Shown: piece after piece, positions 25,457 to 35,475 of the stretch
Position numbering within the stretch: the first letter of the stretch is position 1
Layout of the letters: the number at the start of each line of letters is the position of its first letter
DNA from: Cryomorphaceae bacterium
Lineage (GTDB): Bacteria > Bacteroidota > Bacteroidia > Flavobacteriales > Schleiferiaceae
Assembly: GCA_024638285.1 (NCBI GenBank)
Contig: JAHEKP010000008.1
Span: 1 to 59,563, forward strand
Length of the DNA: 59,563 nucleotides
Direction of reading: 5' to 3'
Position numbers and translations under genes: made by a program
The notes under the pieces: model-generated
Seen by the model: only the letters and a program-made list of their open reading frames with translations
What the model was told of the DNA's origin: nothing
The model's database searches: none

Positions 25457-27982
25457 ATGGAAAATATGCTTTTATTGATACCTATATTCGGTATCGTTGG
25501 TCTAATCTACATGCTCGTTTTACGCAATTGGGTGATAAAGCAAGATTCAGGCTCTGAAAAAATGACAAAGTTGGCAGCCTACATTAAAGAAGGCGCTTTG
25601 GCATTCTTGAACGCGGAATACCGCATTTTGGGAATCTTCGTAGTAGTAGCAGGTATTCTGCTCGGAATTGTTTCTTCAGTTGTTGAAACGACACACTGGT
25701 TCATCGTCGTAGCATTCGTTATTGGTGCTGTATTCTCTGCAGTAGCGGGGAATATCGGTATGCGTATTGCAACGGATTCTAACGTAAGAACTACGGAGGC
25801 CGCTCGTACCTCATTACCACAAGCGTTGAAAGTTTCTTTCCGCGGTGGTACTGTTATGGGATTGGGTGTTGCCGGTCTAGCCGTTTTCGGTTTAGGCATC
25901 TTATTTATGATCTTAACAAACTGGTTCATAACTGGTGAGGACACGTTCTACAACGAGATGACCGTTGTTCTTGAAGCACTTGCTGGTTTCTCACTAGGTG
26001 CTGAATCTATTGCTCTATTTGCACGTGTAGGTGGTGGTATCTACACGAAAGCTGCCGATGTAGGTGCTGATCTTGTAGGTAAAGTAGAAGCGGGTATTCC
26101 TGAGGATGATCCACGTAACCCTGCAACTATTGCAGATAACGTTGGTGATAACGTAGGTGATGTTGCCGGTATGGGTGCCGATTTGTTTGGTTCATACGTA
26201 GCAACCGTTCTTGCGTCAATGGTTTTAGGTAACTATGTGATCAATGATAATTTGATCAGCACTGGTAACTTCCTAGACAACCACGGTCCTATCATGCTTC
26301 CTATGATGATTGCTGGTGTTGGGATTATCTTCTCCATCATTGGTACATTCTTCATTCGCATAAAAGACAACAGTGCCAAAGAGCCTGAAGTACAGCGTGC
26401 ATTGAATATGGGTAACTGGGTTTCAATAATTCTGACGGGTATAGGATCTTACGTTCTTATTCAAATGTTGTTACCGGAAACGTTAAGCATGAAATTCTTC
26501 GGCGAAGGTTTCAAAGAGGTTACACGCAACGCAATATTCGGGGCTGTGATCGTAGGTTTGGTAGTAGGTGCGTTAATCTCTTACTTCACTGAGTACTACA
26601 CAGGATTGGGTAAAAAACCAATTTTAGATATCGTTCAAAAATCAGCGACTGGTGCTGCGACAAACATTATCGCAGGTTTAGGCGTAGGTATGATTTCAAC
26701 CTTTGCACCTATCCTTCTTTTCGCTGCGGCGATCTGGTCTTCGTATGCTTTTGCAGGTTTCTATGGTGTCGCTATTGCTGCTTCAGCAATGATGGCAACT
26801 ACAGCTATGCAGTTGGCCATTGATGCCTTTGGTCCTATCGCGGATAACGCAGGTGGTATCGCTGAGATGAGTGAACTTCCTGATGAGGTTCGTGAGCGTA
26901 CCGATATTTTGGATTCTGTAGGAAATACTACTGCAGCGATCGGTAAAGGATTTGCCATTGCTTCTGCAGCATTGACGGCCTTAGCATTGTTTGCTGCCTT
27001 CGTAACCTTCACCGGTATTGACGGTATCAACATCTTTAAAGCTCCAGTACTTGCGATGCTATTCGTAGGGGGTATGGTACCGGTAGTGTTCTCTGCATTG
27101 GCAATGAACGCAGTAGGTAAAGCCGCCATGGAAATGGTAAAAGAAGTACGTCGTCAGTTTAAAGAGATTCCAGGTATCATGGAGTACAAGGCGGAGCCAG
27201 AATACGACAAATGTGTTGCAATTTCAACGGAAGCTTCTTTGAAAGAAATGATGTTGCCAGGTGCAATGACAATCATCTTCCCGTTAGTGGTAGCATTCTT
27301 GCCAATGGCTTTTGGTTATACTGGTCAAGAGGCAGCAGAGATGCTTGGTGGATACATGGCCGGAGTTGCTGTATCAGGTGTACTTTGGGCAATCTTCCAA
27401 AACAACGCCGGTGGTGCATGGGACAATGCTAAGAAGTCTTTCGAGGCTGGTGTCATGATTGACGGCGAAATGACGTATAAAGGCTCTGAAGCGCACAAAG
27501 CTGCGGTAACAGGTGATACAGTAGGTGATCCTTTTAAAGATACTTCGGGTCCATCGATGAACATCTTGATTAAATTGACTTGTTTGGTGGGTCTTGTGAT
27601 TGCTCCGATCTTAGGTGATGGACACGATACACACAATGAAGTTGCATCAGCAGCGCCTATGGAACTTCGTCAGGAAAAAATGAAGTTAGTAATGAAAGGT
27701 GTGGATGCAAACGTTCACGGTACTGTTTATGCTGGAGTAGCACAAGCTGACTTGGCCATTTCTATTGACGGGGATCGTCTAACGGAAGCAGTCATTAACC
27801 TTTCTTCTGAAGACGGTTCATTTCAAGCAACTTTTACTGGAATTGAAGGTGGATTTGACGGTATGATGTTCCATGCAGATGGAGAAGTATCTCTAAAAGA
27901 AGGCACTCGATTTAACGCTGTTGCTGATTTCTTTCGCAATGAAGAAGGAGCGATTGTGGACTTCAATATAGCTATTCAATAA
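25457..27982 (+). CDS. hppA: Membrane-bound K+-dependent pyrophosphatase (Na+ or H+ pump) with C-terminal extension
   Basis: An 841-residue membrane pyrophosphatase that hydrolyses PPi and pumps Na+ and/or H+ across the inner membrane. The PPi-binding signature [13 protein letters not shown] then [20 protein letters not shown] is at about 199-230. The sequence [10 protein letters not shown] (about 488-497) has Ala where K+-independent enzymes have Lys, indicating K+ dependence. About 16 hydrophobic helices end near residue 720 ([10 protein letters not shown]). About 122 further residues form a beta-rich soluble tail with few recognisable features; since C-termini of this family face the periplasm, the tail is probably periplasmic. 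Bacteroidota homologues often carry a shorter or different tail. A strong terminator follows. Confidence 0.93.
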   Translation: MENMLLLIPIFGIVGLIYMLVLRNWVIKQDSGSEKMTKLAAYIKEGALAFLNAEYRILGIFVVVAGILLGIVSSVVETTHWFIVVAFVIGAVFSAVAGNIGMRIATDSNVRTTEAARTSLPQALKVSFRGGTVMGLGVAGLAVFGLGILFMILTNWFITGEDTFYNEMTVVLEALAGFSLGAESIALFARVGGGIYTKAADVGADLVGKVEAGIPEDDPRNPATIADNVGDNVGDVAGMGADLFGSYVATVLASMVLGNYVINDNLISTGNFLDNHGPIMLPMMIAGVGIIFSIIGTFFIRIKDNSAKEPEVQRALNMGNWVSIILTGIGSYVLIQMLLPETLSMKFFGEGFKEVTRNAIFGAVIVGLVVGALISYFTEYYTGLGKKPILDIVQKSATGAATNIIAGLGVGMISTFAPILLFAAAIWSSYAFAGFYGVAIAASAMMATTAMQLAIDAFGPIADNAGGIAEMSELPDEVRERTDILDSVGNTTAAIGKGFAIASAALTALALFAAFVTFTGIDGINIFKAPVLAMLFVGGMVPVVFSALAMNAVGKAAMEMVKEVRRQFKEIPGIMEYKAEPEYDKCVAISTEASLKEMMLPGAMTIIFPLVVAFLPMAFGYTGQEAAEMLGGYMAGVAVSGVLWAIFQNNAGGAWDNAKKSFEAGVMIDGEMTYKGSEAHKAAVTGDTVGDPFKDTSGPSMNILIKLTCLVGLVIAPILGDGHDTHNEVASAAPMELRQEKMKLVMKGVDANVHGTVYAGVAQADLAISIDGDRLTEAVINLSSEDGSFQATFTGIEGGFDGMMFHADGEVSLKEGTRFNAVADFFRNEEGAIVDFNIAIQ

Positions 27983-28000
27983 GCGGTCAGCCGCTCTATT

Positions 28001-28038
28001 AAAAACCCCCCGGCGCTTTGCGCCGGGGGGTTTTTTTT
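28001..28038. terminator. Bidirectional intrinsic terminator between hppA and the M20 peptidase
   Basis: An 11-bp GC-rich stem (28006-28016 / 28020-28030) with a TTT loop, flanked by five A on the left and eight T on the right (28031-28038). It serves hppA on the plus strand and, with the A-run read as T, the minus-strand peptidase gene ending at 28045. Confidence 0.9.
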
Positions 28039-28044
28039 ATGCCC

Positions 28045-29547
28045 TTACTGAGGAAATTTCCCCGCGCTCCATAATTGCACCACCACATGGTAGAAATCGA
28101 CCATCTTATTAAATCCATTGGTGGAAATGCGTTCATTGGTCCCATGGATTCCACCGACCTCTTCGGCATTTAAAACGATTGGTAAGAATCTGTAGGTGTT
28201 TTCAGCAAGTCCTTCAAAGTTTTTACTGTCCGTACCGCCTATGGTTAAATATGGGCTGACCAAGGCTTCGGGAAAAACCTGCTTAACTGCCTGACCAATC
28301 TTCACAAAATCCACATGCTCCGTCGAAGAAGTTGGGCTGGCTCCACTGCCAATCGTATGATAAGGAGCAGCTGTGCCTCCGAATCTTGCCGCGAGCGCCG
28401 CATAGCGTTCGATAACGTCTTCGGGAGTAGTGCCGGGTAAGATTCGACTGTTGCATACTACACGGGCGCTCGCGGGCACTACATTATCTTTAATGCCCGA
28501 AGAAATCATTGTTGCAACCGCGGTGTTGTTCGTCAAAGCTCTACCGGTATGGCTTTTTTGGTAGAGGTTTAGGAGTAGTGGCTCAGTCAGAAATCGGTTG
28601 GCAAAAACAGTTTTTAGAGACCATGGCATCTCAGGTGCAAGGTGCGTTATGAAGCCTTCTAATGGAGCCGAAAACTCGGGTTGAAAAAGACCTTCGTTCA
28701 GCGCTTCGATAAATCCTGCCGCTCTTGAAATGGCGGTTTCTTCATTCGGCATACTGCTGTGTCCTCCTGCTAAGTTAAAAGTGACTTCTACGCTCAAGTA
28801 GCCTTTCTCCGCAGTTCCAATAAGTGCGACTGGTGTGGTTTCCAAGCCGGGTATACTGCCGGTAGAGATGATGCCGCCTTCGTCTAAAATGGCATCAAAG
28901 TTCAGTCCCGCTTCTCGGCAATGTTCAGCCACAAGTGCTGCTCCGGCCTTACCGCCAATCTCTTCATCCTGTCCAAAGCAGAAATACAGGTGTTCTTTGG
29001 GTTGATATCCGGAATAGGAGAGGGACTCTAGGGTTTCCATCAAAGCAATTAAAGCGCTTTTATCATCAAGCGTACCTCTTCCGTAAATCCATCCTTCGAC
29101 GCCGCCTGTGGAGTCGGCTACAAATGCACCGGAAAATGGAGCTGCTGACCATTCAGCAATACTTTTCTGATCTACAGGCACCACATCTTGGTGCGCGATA
29201 AAGAGGTAGTTTTTAGTTGCCGTTGCGGTGCCGGGCCAATGCAAGAAATAGGTATGAGTACCGAAGGTATCCACTTCGAGGGTATTGAAAACGCTTGGGT
29301 AGGAAGCCCTAAGGAATTGTCCAAAGGCATCAAAAGTAGCCGTATCCAGCATTCGAGGATCTTGACTAATGGTTTCAAATGGTATACTGCTTGCTAATCG
29401 GTCTACTGAACCACGAAGAGGTGGAAATACGACGGCTTCTGTAGGTACTACGTAATCCGATTGAATAGACTTTAATCCGATTATTGGCATGAGACCAACA
29501 AGAACGGCGAATACAAGGATAAGTGTGGATAAAATGAATTTTTTCAC
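28045..29547 (-). CDS. M20 family metallopeptidase (PM20D1-like carboxypeptidase)
   Basis: A 500-residue zinc peptidase/amidase of the M20 family. An N-terminal hydrophobic segment (about 5-27) looks like a signal anchor or signal peptide. Metal and catalytic motifs are in order: FIAHQDVVPV (about 117), GRGTLDDKSAL (about 157), the catalytic/ligand glutamates in GQDEEIGGKAG (about 193), and a dimerisation insert with GGHSSMP. The architecture matches the PM20D1/carboxypeptidase S branch, which acts on N-acyl amino acids or small peptides; the substrate is not determined. The gene stands alone, diverging from the next operon. Confidence 0.9.
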   Translation of the reverse strand: MKKFILSTLILVFAVLVGLMPIIGLKSIQSDYVVPTEAVVFPPLRGSVDRLASSIPFETISQDPRMLDTATFDAFGQFLRASYPSVFNTLEVDTFGTHTYFLHWPGTATATKNYLFIAHQDVVPVDQKSIAEWSAAPFSGAFVADSTGGVEGWIYGRGTLDDKSALIALMETLESLSYSGYQPKEHLYFCFGQDEEIGGKAGAALVAEHCREAGLNFDAILDEGGIISTGSIPGLETTPVALIGTAEKGYLSVEVTFNLAGGHSSMPNEETAISRAAGFIEALNEGLFQPEFSAPLEGFITHLAPEMPWSLKTVFANRFLTEPLLLNLYQKSHTGRALTNNTAVATMISSGIKDNVVPASARVVCNSRILPGTTPEDVIERYAALAARFGGTAAPYHTIGSGASPTSSTEHVDFVKIGQAVKQVFPEALVSPYLTIGGTDSKNFEGLAENTYRFLPIVLNAEEVGGIHGTNERISTNGFNKMVDFYHVVVQLWSAGKFPQ

Positions 29548-29574
29548 AGTGGAGTAGTGCTTCGTGAGGATTCG

Positions 29575-29582
29575 TAACTTTG
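29575..29582 (+). promoter_or_regulatory. Predicted -7 box for the membrane protein-hflX-maeB operon
   Basis: TAACTTTG, exact TAnnTTTG, 16 nt before the ATG at 29599 in the 51-bp divergent gap. No clear -33 element. Confidence 0.45.
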
Positions 29583-29598
29583 TGAAAAATACGAATAG

Positions 29599-30036
29599 AT
29601 GTACACAGGATTACTACACTTGCATCATTGGCTGCCATTTGTCTACTTATTGTTGATGTTGGTGGTTTTGGTTCAGAACTTTTTAGTTTGGAAATCGGAC
29701 AACCCGTTTACGGATAAATTGGCACGTCAAAACAAAATTGCAGTGCTGCTTACACACCTGCAGATCACTATAGGATTGATCATGTTGTTTGGTTTCAACC
29801 TAGATATGTTCGCGGATATGGGAACGCTTATGGGGGATGCAGGACTTCGATTCAAATATGTAGAACACCCAATAACCATGCTCTTGGCGGCGGTACTGAT
29901 CACTATTGGCAATGCAAAGTCAAAACGCGCTGAAACGGATTCTACTAAAGCTAAATCTGTAGTGGTTTGGTTTGGTATAGGAGTATTCTTAATTGCCCTA
30001 CGTATGCCTTGGGCAGAATTCCTTCAAGGCGCCTAA
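29599..30036 (+). CDS. Small four-helix integral membrane protein (cytochrome-b-like annotation in Bacteroidota)
   Basis: A 145-residue inner-membrane protein with about four hydrophobic helices. I recognise the pattern MYTGLLHLHHWLPFVYL, then LTHLQITIGLIMLFG, then VEHPITMLLAAVLITIGNAKSKR, from a Bacteroidota family often loosely labelled cytochrome B. Histidines near the start (HLHH), in LTHLQ and in VEHP could be heme ligands, but this is unproven. It is the first gene of a run with hflX (15-nt gap) and maeB (12-nt gap). Function unknown. Confidence 0.75.
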   Translation: MYTGLLHLHHWLPFVYLLLMLVVLVQNFLVWKSDNPFTDKLARQNKIAVLLTHLQITIGLIMLFGFNLDMFADMGTLMGDAGLRFKYVEHPITMLLAAVLITIGNAKSKRAETDSTKAKSVVVWFGIGVFLIALRMPWAEFLQGA

Positions 30037-30051
30037 AGGCAGCACTACTTT

Positions 30052-31245
30052 ATGATTGAGCTTAAGAAAAAGAATACGCTCGAACGAGAGCGTTGTATTC
30101 TTATTGGTATTATCAACCGCGATCAAGACGAAGAGAAGTCTCGAGAGTATCTCGAAGAGCTGCGCTTTTTGGCGGATACCGCTGGAGCGGATACCGTACA
30201 CATGTTCACTCAAAAGCTTACCCAAGCCAATTCTAGAACCTTTCTAGGTTCTGGGAAAATGGAAGATATCAAAGGTTTTGTTCAAGCAGAGAACATCGAC
30301 ATGATCGTTTTTGATGATGAACTCACTCCTTCGCAGCTCAAGAATATTGAAGCATTGATGGAAGTCAAGGTGATGGATAGAACAAATCTCATCTTAGATA
30401 TTTTTGCGGCGCGTGCGCAGACATCTTATGCGAGAACCCAAGTAGAATTGGCCCAATACCAATACTTACTTCCACGTTTGACGCGAATGTGGACGCACCT
30501 TGAGCGGCAAAAAGGGGGCATTGGTATGCGCGGTCCTGGGGAAACTCAGATTGAAACTGACCGCCGAATCATTCAGGAAAAAATTTCTTTGCTCAAGAAG
30601 AAATTGGCGAAGATTGATGTCCAGATGAGCACGCAGCGCGGGAACCGCGGAAAAGTGGTTCGTGTGGCTTTAGTGGGCTATACCAACGTTGGCAAAAGCA
30701 CCTTGCTCAACCTACTTTGTAAGACGGACGTGTTGGCGGAAAACAAACTTTTTGCTACACTCGACACCACTGTTCGCAAGATTAACATAGATAACTTACC
30801 GCTATTGCTCACGGATACGGTAGGTTTTATCCGTAAACTTCCGACCCAATTGGTCGAGAGTTTTAAATCGACCCTCGATGAAGTTCGAGAAGCCGATGTA
30901 TTGCTTCATGTCGTGGACATTAGCCATCCAAGCTTTATGGACCACATTGAAAGTGTGAACATCATTCTTCAGGAAATTGAAAGTATGGATAAGCCGTGCA
31001 TTATGGTCTTCAATAAGATCGATGCCTTTACTTACGATGAACCGGATGAATTTGATTTGGAGCTTACAGAAGAAAACTACGATTTAGCACAATGGAAGCG
31101 CACTTGGATGAATAAAGTGGGTGAACGTGCCGTCTTTATCAGTGCCCAAGACAAAAATAATATTGATGAACTAAGAAGAACTTTGTACCGTGTGGCGGCA
31201 GAAATCCACTCTACAAGGTTCCCGTTCAACACCTTTTTATACTAA
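30052..31245 (+). CDS. hflX: GTPase HflX
   Basis: A 397-residue ribosome-associated GTPase that splits stalled or stressed ribosomes. The N-terminal HflX domain has DTVHMFTQKLTQAN then TFLGSGKMEDIK; the linker helix has ERQKGGIGMRGPGETQIETDRR; the G domain (about 200-370) shows GYTNVGKST (G1), DTVGFIRKLP (G3) and FNKID (G4). The length fits the family. It lies between a small membrane protein gene and maeB with short gaps, so probably shares their transcript. Confidence 0.95.
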   Translation: MIELKKKNTLERERCILIGIINRDQDEEKSREYLEELRFLADTAGADTVHMFTQKLTQANSRTFLGSGKMEDIKGFVQAENIDMIVFDDELTPSQLKNIEALMEVKVMDRTNLILDIFAARAQTSYARTQVELAQYQYLLPRLTRMWTHLERQKGGIGMRGPGETQIETDRRIIQEKISLLKKKLAKIDVQMSTQRGNRGKVVRVALVGYTNVGKSTLLNLLCKTDVLAENKLFATLDTTVRKINIDNLPLLLTDTVGFIRKLPTQLVESFKSTLDEVREADVLLHVVDISHPSFMDHIESVNIILQEIESMDKPCIMVFNKIDAFTYDEPDEFDLELTEENYDLAQWKRTWMNKVGERAVFISAQDKNNIDELRRTLYRVAAEIHSTRFPFNTFLY

Positions 31246-31257
31246 TTTTCACTCATT

Positions 31258-33537
31258 ATGAGTCAAAGACCTATTAAAAAGAAGGACAGCCTTCACTACC
31301 ATCAAATGCCCAAACCGGGTAAAATTGAGGTAGTTCCTACGAAACCTTCAAATTCACAACGCGACCTAAGTATTGCGTATTCGCCAGGTGTTGCAGATCC
31401 GTGTTTAGAAATTGCAGCAAATCCTGAGGACGTTTACAAGTATACCGCGAAGGGGAATTTAGTTGCCGTAATTACCAACGGTACGGCCGTTTTAGGCCTG
31501 GGAGATATTGGGCCAGAGGCATCAAAGCCTGTTATGGAAGGAAAGGGTGTGCTGTTCAAAATTTTCGCAGATATAGATGTCTTTGACCTTGAATTAGATG
31601 CAAACGACCCAGATAAATTCATAGAAACGGTAAAGGCGGTTGCGCCCACTTTTGGTGGGATCAACCTCGAGGATATTAAAGCGCCGGACTGTTTCTACAT
31701 TGAGCAACGCCTCAAAGAAGAACTGGACATTCCTATCATGCACGATGATCAGCACGGTACTGCCATTATCACCGCGGCAGCACTTCTAAATGCGTTAGAG
31801 ATCTCAGAGAAGAAGATAGAGGAAGTTAAGGTGGTTTTTAATGGCGCTGGGGCTTCAGCTATTTCTTGTGCGAAGCTGTACCTCGCTTTAGGGGTGAAGC
31901 AGGAGCACTTGTTTATGTGTGATTCCAAAGGTCTCATCATTACATCTCGCGATGAATTGACTCCGGAAAAAGAACTCTTTGCCAAGAATCATAAGGAAGC
32001 ACATTTGGCAGATTTAATGAAAGGTGCGGATGTTTTCGTGGGACTTTCAAAGGGTGGGGTTGTATCAAAAGCCATGGTCAAAAGCATGGCGTCGAATCCC
32101 ATCGTTTTCGCATTAGCAAATCCAGATCCTGAGATTACGTATGAAGATGCACTGGATGCTCGTGAGGACATTATTATGGCTACTGGCCGCAGTGATAATC
32201 CTAACCAAGTGAATAATGTATTGGGTTTCCCATTCATATTCCGAGGGGCCCTGGATGTTCGTGCAACAAAGATCAACGAGGAAATGAAGTTGGCCGCTGT
32301 TCGGGCCATTGCAGAACTTGCAAAAGAGCCCGTTCCGGAAATTGTAAATCTTGCCTACGCAGAAAGTAATTTGACCTTTGGTCATACCTACATTATTCCG
32401 AAGCCTTTTGATCCACGCTTAATTACAACGGTCGCTCCCGCAGTTGCACGCGCAGCGATGGAAAGTGGTGTAGCCAAAGCGCCCATCACGAACTGGAAAT
32501 CGTACAGCCGCGAGTTAAGTGACCGATTGGGTCGCGACGATAAGTTCATTCGCTTATTGAATGAAAATGCACGCAGGCATCCGCAGCGCATTGTATTTAC
32601 GGAAGGGGACAACTACCGCATATTGAAGGCAGCAGAGATTTTGATAAGTAATGGCGTCGCAAAGCCTATTCTATTGGGATCCAAAGAAAAGATGGAAGCC
32701 ATTATTGAGGAATATCAGCTGGAACTTCACGAGGCGGAATTCATAGATATCATGGCAGATCGCGATGGCCGTGAGGCTTATGCAGCGCAGATGTATGAAT
32801 TTAGAAAGCGTAGAGGATGGACCATGGGCGAATGCCGATCAAAAATCAAATCGCGTGAATACTATGGAAACATGATGTTGCGCGATGGTGGAGCGGATGC
32901 GTTAATCAGTGGATTAACCGTTAAATACCCTACAGCCCTCCGTCCTATTCTTCGACTTATTGGTATGGAAGAAGGAATGCGTAAAGCAGCAGGGATGTAC
33001 ATCCTGTTGAGTAAACGCGGTCCTATGTTCTTCGCCGATACGACGATCAACCTTGATCCCACTGTAGAAGATCTGGTACAAATGGTGTTGAATGTTGCGG
33101 ATACGGTTAAACGGACGAACATCACCCCAAAAGTAGCCTTGTTGAGTTATTCCAACTTTGGTTCTTCAAACGGGCCGGATGCGCGTAAAATGGCTCAGGC
33201 GAGTGCCATTCTTCGTAAAGAACATCCCGATTTGATTGTAGATGGTGAAATGCAAGCAAATTTTGCGTTAGAGCCGGAATTATTGAAAGAAAGTTTCCCA
33301 TTTTCAGATTTGGTAGGACACCAAGCGAATGTGTTTATTTTCCCAAACCTTGCTGCAGGAAACATTACTTATAAAATGCTTCAGAGCTTTGGTGCGGCTG
33401 AGGCCATCGGTCCAATGTTGATCGGTACAAAGCGCAGTGCACATGTACTGCAATTGGGCGCATCAGTGCGCGAGATTGTTAACATGGCGACACTGGCGGC
33501 TGTTGATGCACGCAATAGAAAAGTGAAGAAAGGCTAG
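31258..33537 (+). CDS. maeB: NADP-dependent malic enzyme with phosphotransacetylase-like C-terminal domain
   Basis: A 759-residue MaeB-type enzyme that decarboxylates malate to pyruvate and makes NADPH. The malic enzyme part (about 1-430) shows [36 protein letters not shown], the metal-binding [12 protein letters not shown] and [10 protein letters not shown], and the NADP fold [17 protein letters not shown]. The C-terminal part (about 430-759) resembles phosphate acetyltransferase; in this family it has an allosteric/assembly role rather than a proven acetyltransferase activity. Its TAG stop and the stop of the convergent cyclase gene share a CTAG palindrome. Confidence 0.95.
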   Translation: MSQRPIKKKDSLHYHQMPKPGKIEVVPTKPSNSQRDLSIAYSPGVADPCLEIAANPEDVYKYTAKGNLVAVITNGTAVLGLGDIGPEASKPVMEGKGVLFKIFADIDVFDLELDANDPDKFIETVKAVAPTFGGINLEDIKAPDCFYIEQRLKEELDIPIMHDDQHGTAIITAAALLNALEISEKKIEEVKVVFNGAGASAISCAKLYLALGVKQEHLFMCDSKGLIITSRDELTPEKELFAKNHKEAHLADLMKGADVFVGLSKGGVVSKAMVKSMASNPIVFALANPDPEITYEDALDAREDIIMATGRSDNPNQVNNVLGFPFIFRGALDVRATKINEEMKLAAVRAIAELAKEPVPEIVNLAYAESNLTFGHTYIIPKPFDPRLITTVAPAVARAAMESGVAKAPITNWKSYSRELSDRLGRDDKFIRLLNENARRHPQRIVFTEGDNYRILKAAEILISNGVAKPILLGSKEKMEAIIEEYQLELHEAEFIDIMADRDGREAYAAQMYEFRKRRGWTMGECRSKIKSREYYGNMMLRDGGADALISGLTVKYPTALRPILRLIGMEEGMRKAAGMYILLSKRGPMFFADTTINLDPTVEDLVQMVLNVADTVKRTNITPKVALLSYSNFGSSNGPDARKMAQASAILRKEHPDLIVDGEMQANFALEPELLKESFPFSDLVGHQANVFIFPNLAAGNITYKMLQSFGAAEAIGPMLIGTKRSAHVLQLGASVREIVNMATLAAVDARNRKVKKG

Positions 33538-34253
33538 CCTAAACTGTAGAGTAATGGGCGGGAAGGTGCGGCATCGTTTTCGATCGGTGCGACCTGAAGC
33601 AATAATGCATATGGACCATCGGCTACGGCCGTTGGAACATGTGCAAGCTCAGTAATGGTGCGGTGAAGTGACTCTTCCGGTTTCGGTCCCCAAAAGGCAT
33701 GATGACAGGCAAGTGCTCCGCCATCTTCCTCTTGGTCTACACTGGGTTGATCAATGATTAAATGATCAACCTCTTGCTCCCGAAGAAAACTTCCAATGCC
33801 CGCTTCGAGATAAGGCCAGTTGGTCCCACTAAACCTTTTTACCTTTAGATCATCGCCTTCATTCGTTCTGAATATCACGGATTTTACGGCAAAGGTCCAT
33901 CCCTTTGCTTCGGCCTGAGACCAAACCGCATGAAACTCTTCAAATCGAATTCGACCTTCTTGAGGCTTAAGCGTAAGCACGAGGGATTTCGTCATGAAAT
34001 CGCGAAAATGCGTGTTGATGCTGTGGCGTTTTTCAGTGATATGCCCTGCAGTCTCCGTATGTGTTCCGTGGGCATGAGGATTGAACTGAACATTGAAAAA
34101 ATTGACACTTCCACCTTTCGCAACACTACCGGTCCATTCCCCTAATACCACCGGTGTAAAATGCGGAGCGTCGATATACCATGCTCGCGCAACATCACCT
34201 ACAGCTAAGCTTAAATCTGCGATAGGTTTGGAAAAATCGATAGTCATTATCAT
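33534..34253 (-). CDS. Cyclase family protein (kynurenine formamidase-like)
   Basis: A 239-residue metal-dependent hydrolase of the cyclase/KynB-like family. The metal motif is HAHGTHTETAGHI (about 54-66): the usual HxGTHxDxxxH with Glu in place of Asp. C-terminal segments IDQPSVDQEEDGG and HHAFW are consistent with the family. It may hydrolyse an amide such as formylkynurenine, but the substrate is uncertain. The start is set at ATG 34253; ATG 34247 (MTIDFSKP) is equally possible, and a TTG at 34271 is unlikely because it overlaps an AGCATTTG promoter-like box. Confidence 0.82.
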   Translation of the reverse strand: MIMTIDFSKPIADLSLAVGDVARAWYIDAPHFTPVVLGEWTGSVAKGGSVNFFNVQFNPHAHGTHTETAGHITEKRHSINTHFRDFMTKSLVLTLKPQEGRIRFEEFHAVWSQAEAKGWTFAVKSVIFRTNEGDDLKVKRFSGTNWPYLEAGIGSFLREQEVDHLIIDQPSVDQEEDGGALACHHAFWGPKPEESLHRTITELAHVPTAVADGPYALLLQVAPIENDAAPSRPLLYSLG

Positions 34254-34335
34254 ACTGCACAGTGACGCCAAATGCTAAGCGTCGTTGGGATTTAGTTTTA
34301 TTTTCAAGATACGGTCTTTTCAGTGAACAAGAATT

Positions 34336-35475
34336 CTAGTCGGCATCAGGACTTAAAAATAGTTCAGCAATGATGGCGTCGCTTTGCATCCAATACTCCG
34401 GGGGTATGTTGAAACCTACTTCCGTAGACTTCAACAGGCCTTTCGCACTGGATTTTTGGACACTTTGCTTTACTGTATCCAATAGCGCCTGGTCTAGACC
34501 GACGGGTACATCACTTTTCCAAAGGAATCCCTTAGCGGTTCTCAGTCGAACCATGAGACGCTCATTAAGTAAATCTATTAGAGTAAGCTTTTCACTGGGT
34601 ACTGCAGCCCTCTGAGCGTATAAGGTATTGTTCGAAATGTTCCACCAACGCTTTTCTCCATCAAAGGAATGTGCACCGGGTCCTATGCCTAGATACGATT
34701 GGCCACTCCAATAATGGCTGTTGTGCCGGCTGTATTTATCGGGTTGAGCGAAATTCGAAAGCTCATAGTGGGTATAACCCTGCACCAATGCCCATGCGCG
34801 CAATGCCTCAAATTGAGCAACAATAACCTCGTCTGCAGGCATCGTAATTTTTCCGGAGCGCACATCGTGGTAGAGTACAGTTTTCTCTTCAACGGTGAGT
34901 GCGTAGCAGCTGAGGTGCGGCGGCAGGTAGGTGGCTAATTGGTCCAATTGTCGCTTCCAGCTTTCTACAGTACTGCCAGGCATTCCGTACATAAAGTCCA
35001 CGCTGTAATTTTGAATAGGTCCATCCGCAATCCATTCCAAACATTGTACGGAATGGGATGCATCGTGTGCCCTGTTCATGGATTGAAGTTCGTGGTTGTC
35101 GAAGCTTTGCAGACCTATACTTAGTCGGGTTATCCCAATACGGTGCCACGCCTCTAGGTTTTCTGGTGTAATGTCATCTGGATTGGCTTCTAGGGTGATT
35201 TCTGCGTCCGCGTTAAATGAAAATAAGGCCTGTGCTGTCGAGATGAGTTGGGCAAGTTTATTGGCCGATAAAAAGCTGGGCGTTCCACCCCCAAAGTAAA
35301 GGCTGTTGATCCGACTGTTCTTCCAGGGTTCTTGCTGTGCACGTGTTGCTATTTCAGCATGCATCGCTTCAAGCACTGCAGCTTCCGTCGAACGTTGAGT
35401 GGAGAAATGAAAGTCACAATAGTGGCAGGCTTGTTTGCAATAGGGAATGTGTAAATAAAGAGTGGTCGTATTCAT
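34336..35475 (-). CDS. hemW: Radical SAM heme chaperone HemW
   Basis: A 379-residue HemN-like radical SAM protein. The [4Fe-4S] motif CKQACHYCDF is at about residues 13-22; the residue after the third Cys pair is Phe (CDF) as in HemW, not the extra Cys of coproporphyrinogen dehydrogenase HemN, so heme transfer is the more likely role. Also seen: SLYFGGGTPSFL, ITLEANPDD, TRLSIGLQSFDNHEL, YSVDFMYGMPG, and a C-terminal HemN-C-like domain. The ATG shares one nucleotide with the stop of the upstream histidine kinase gene (TAATG), implying translational coupling. Confidence 0.92.
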   Translation of the reverse strand: MNTTTLYLHIPYCKQACHYCDFHFSTQRSTEAAVLEAMHAEIATRAQQEPWKNSRINSLYFGGGTPSFLSANKLAQLISTAQALFSFNADAEITLEANPDDITPENLEAWHRIGITRLSIGLQSFDNHELQSMNRAHDASHSVQCLEWIADGPIQNYSVDFMYGMPGSTVESWKRQLDQLATYLPPHLSCYALTVEEKTVLYHDVRSGKITMPADEVIVAQFEALRAWALVQGYTHYELSNFAQPDKYSRHNSHYWSGQSYLGIGPGAHSFDGEKRWWNISNNTLYAQRAAVPSEKLTLIDLLNERLMVRLRTAKGFLWKSDVPVGLDQALLDTVKQSVQKSSAKGLLKSTEVGFNIPPEYWMQSDAIIAELFLSPDAD

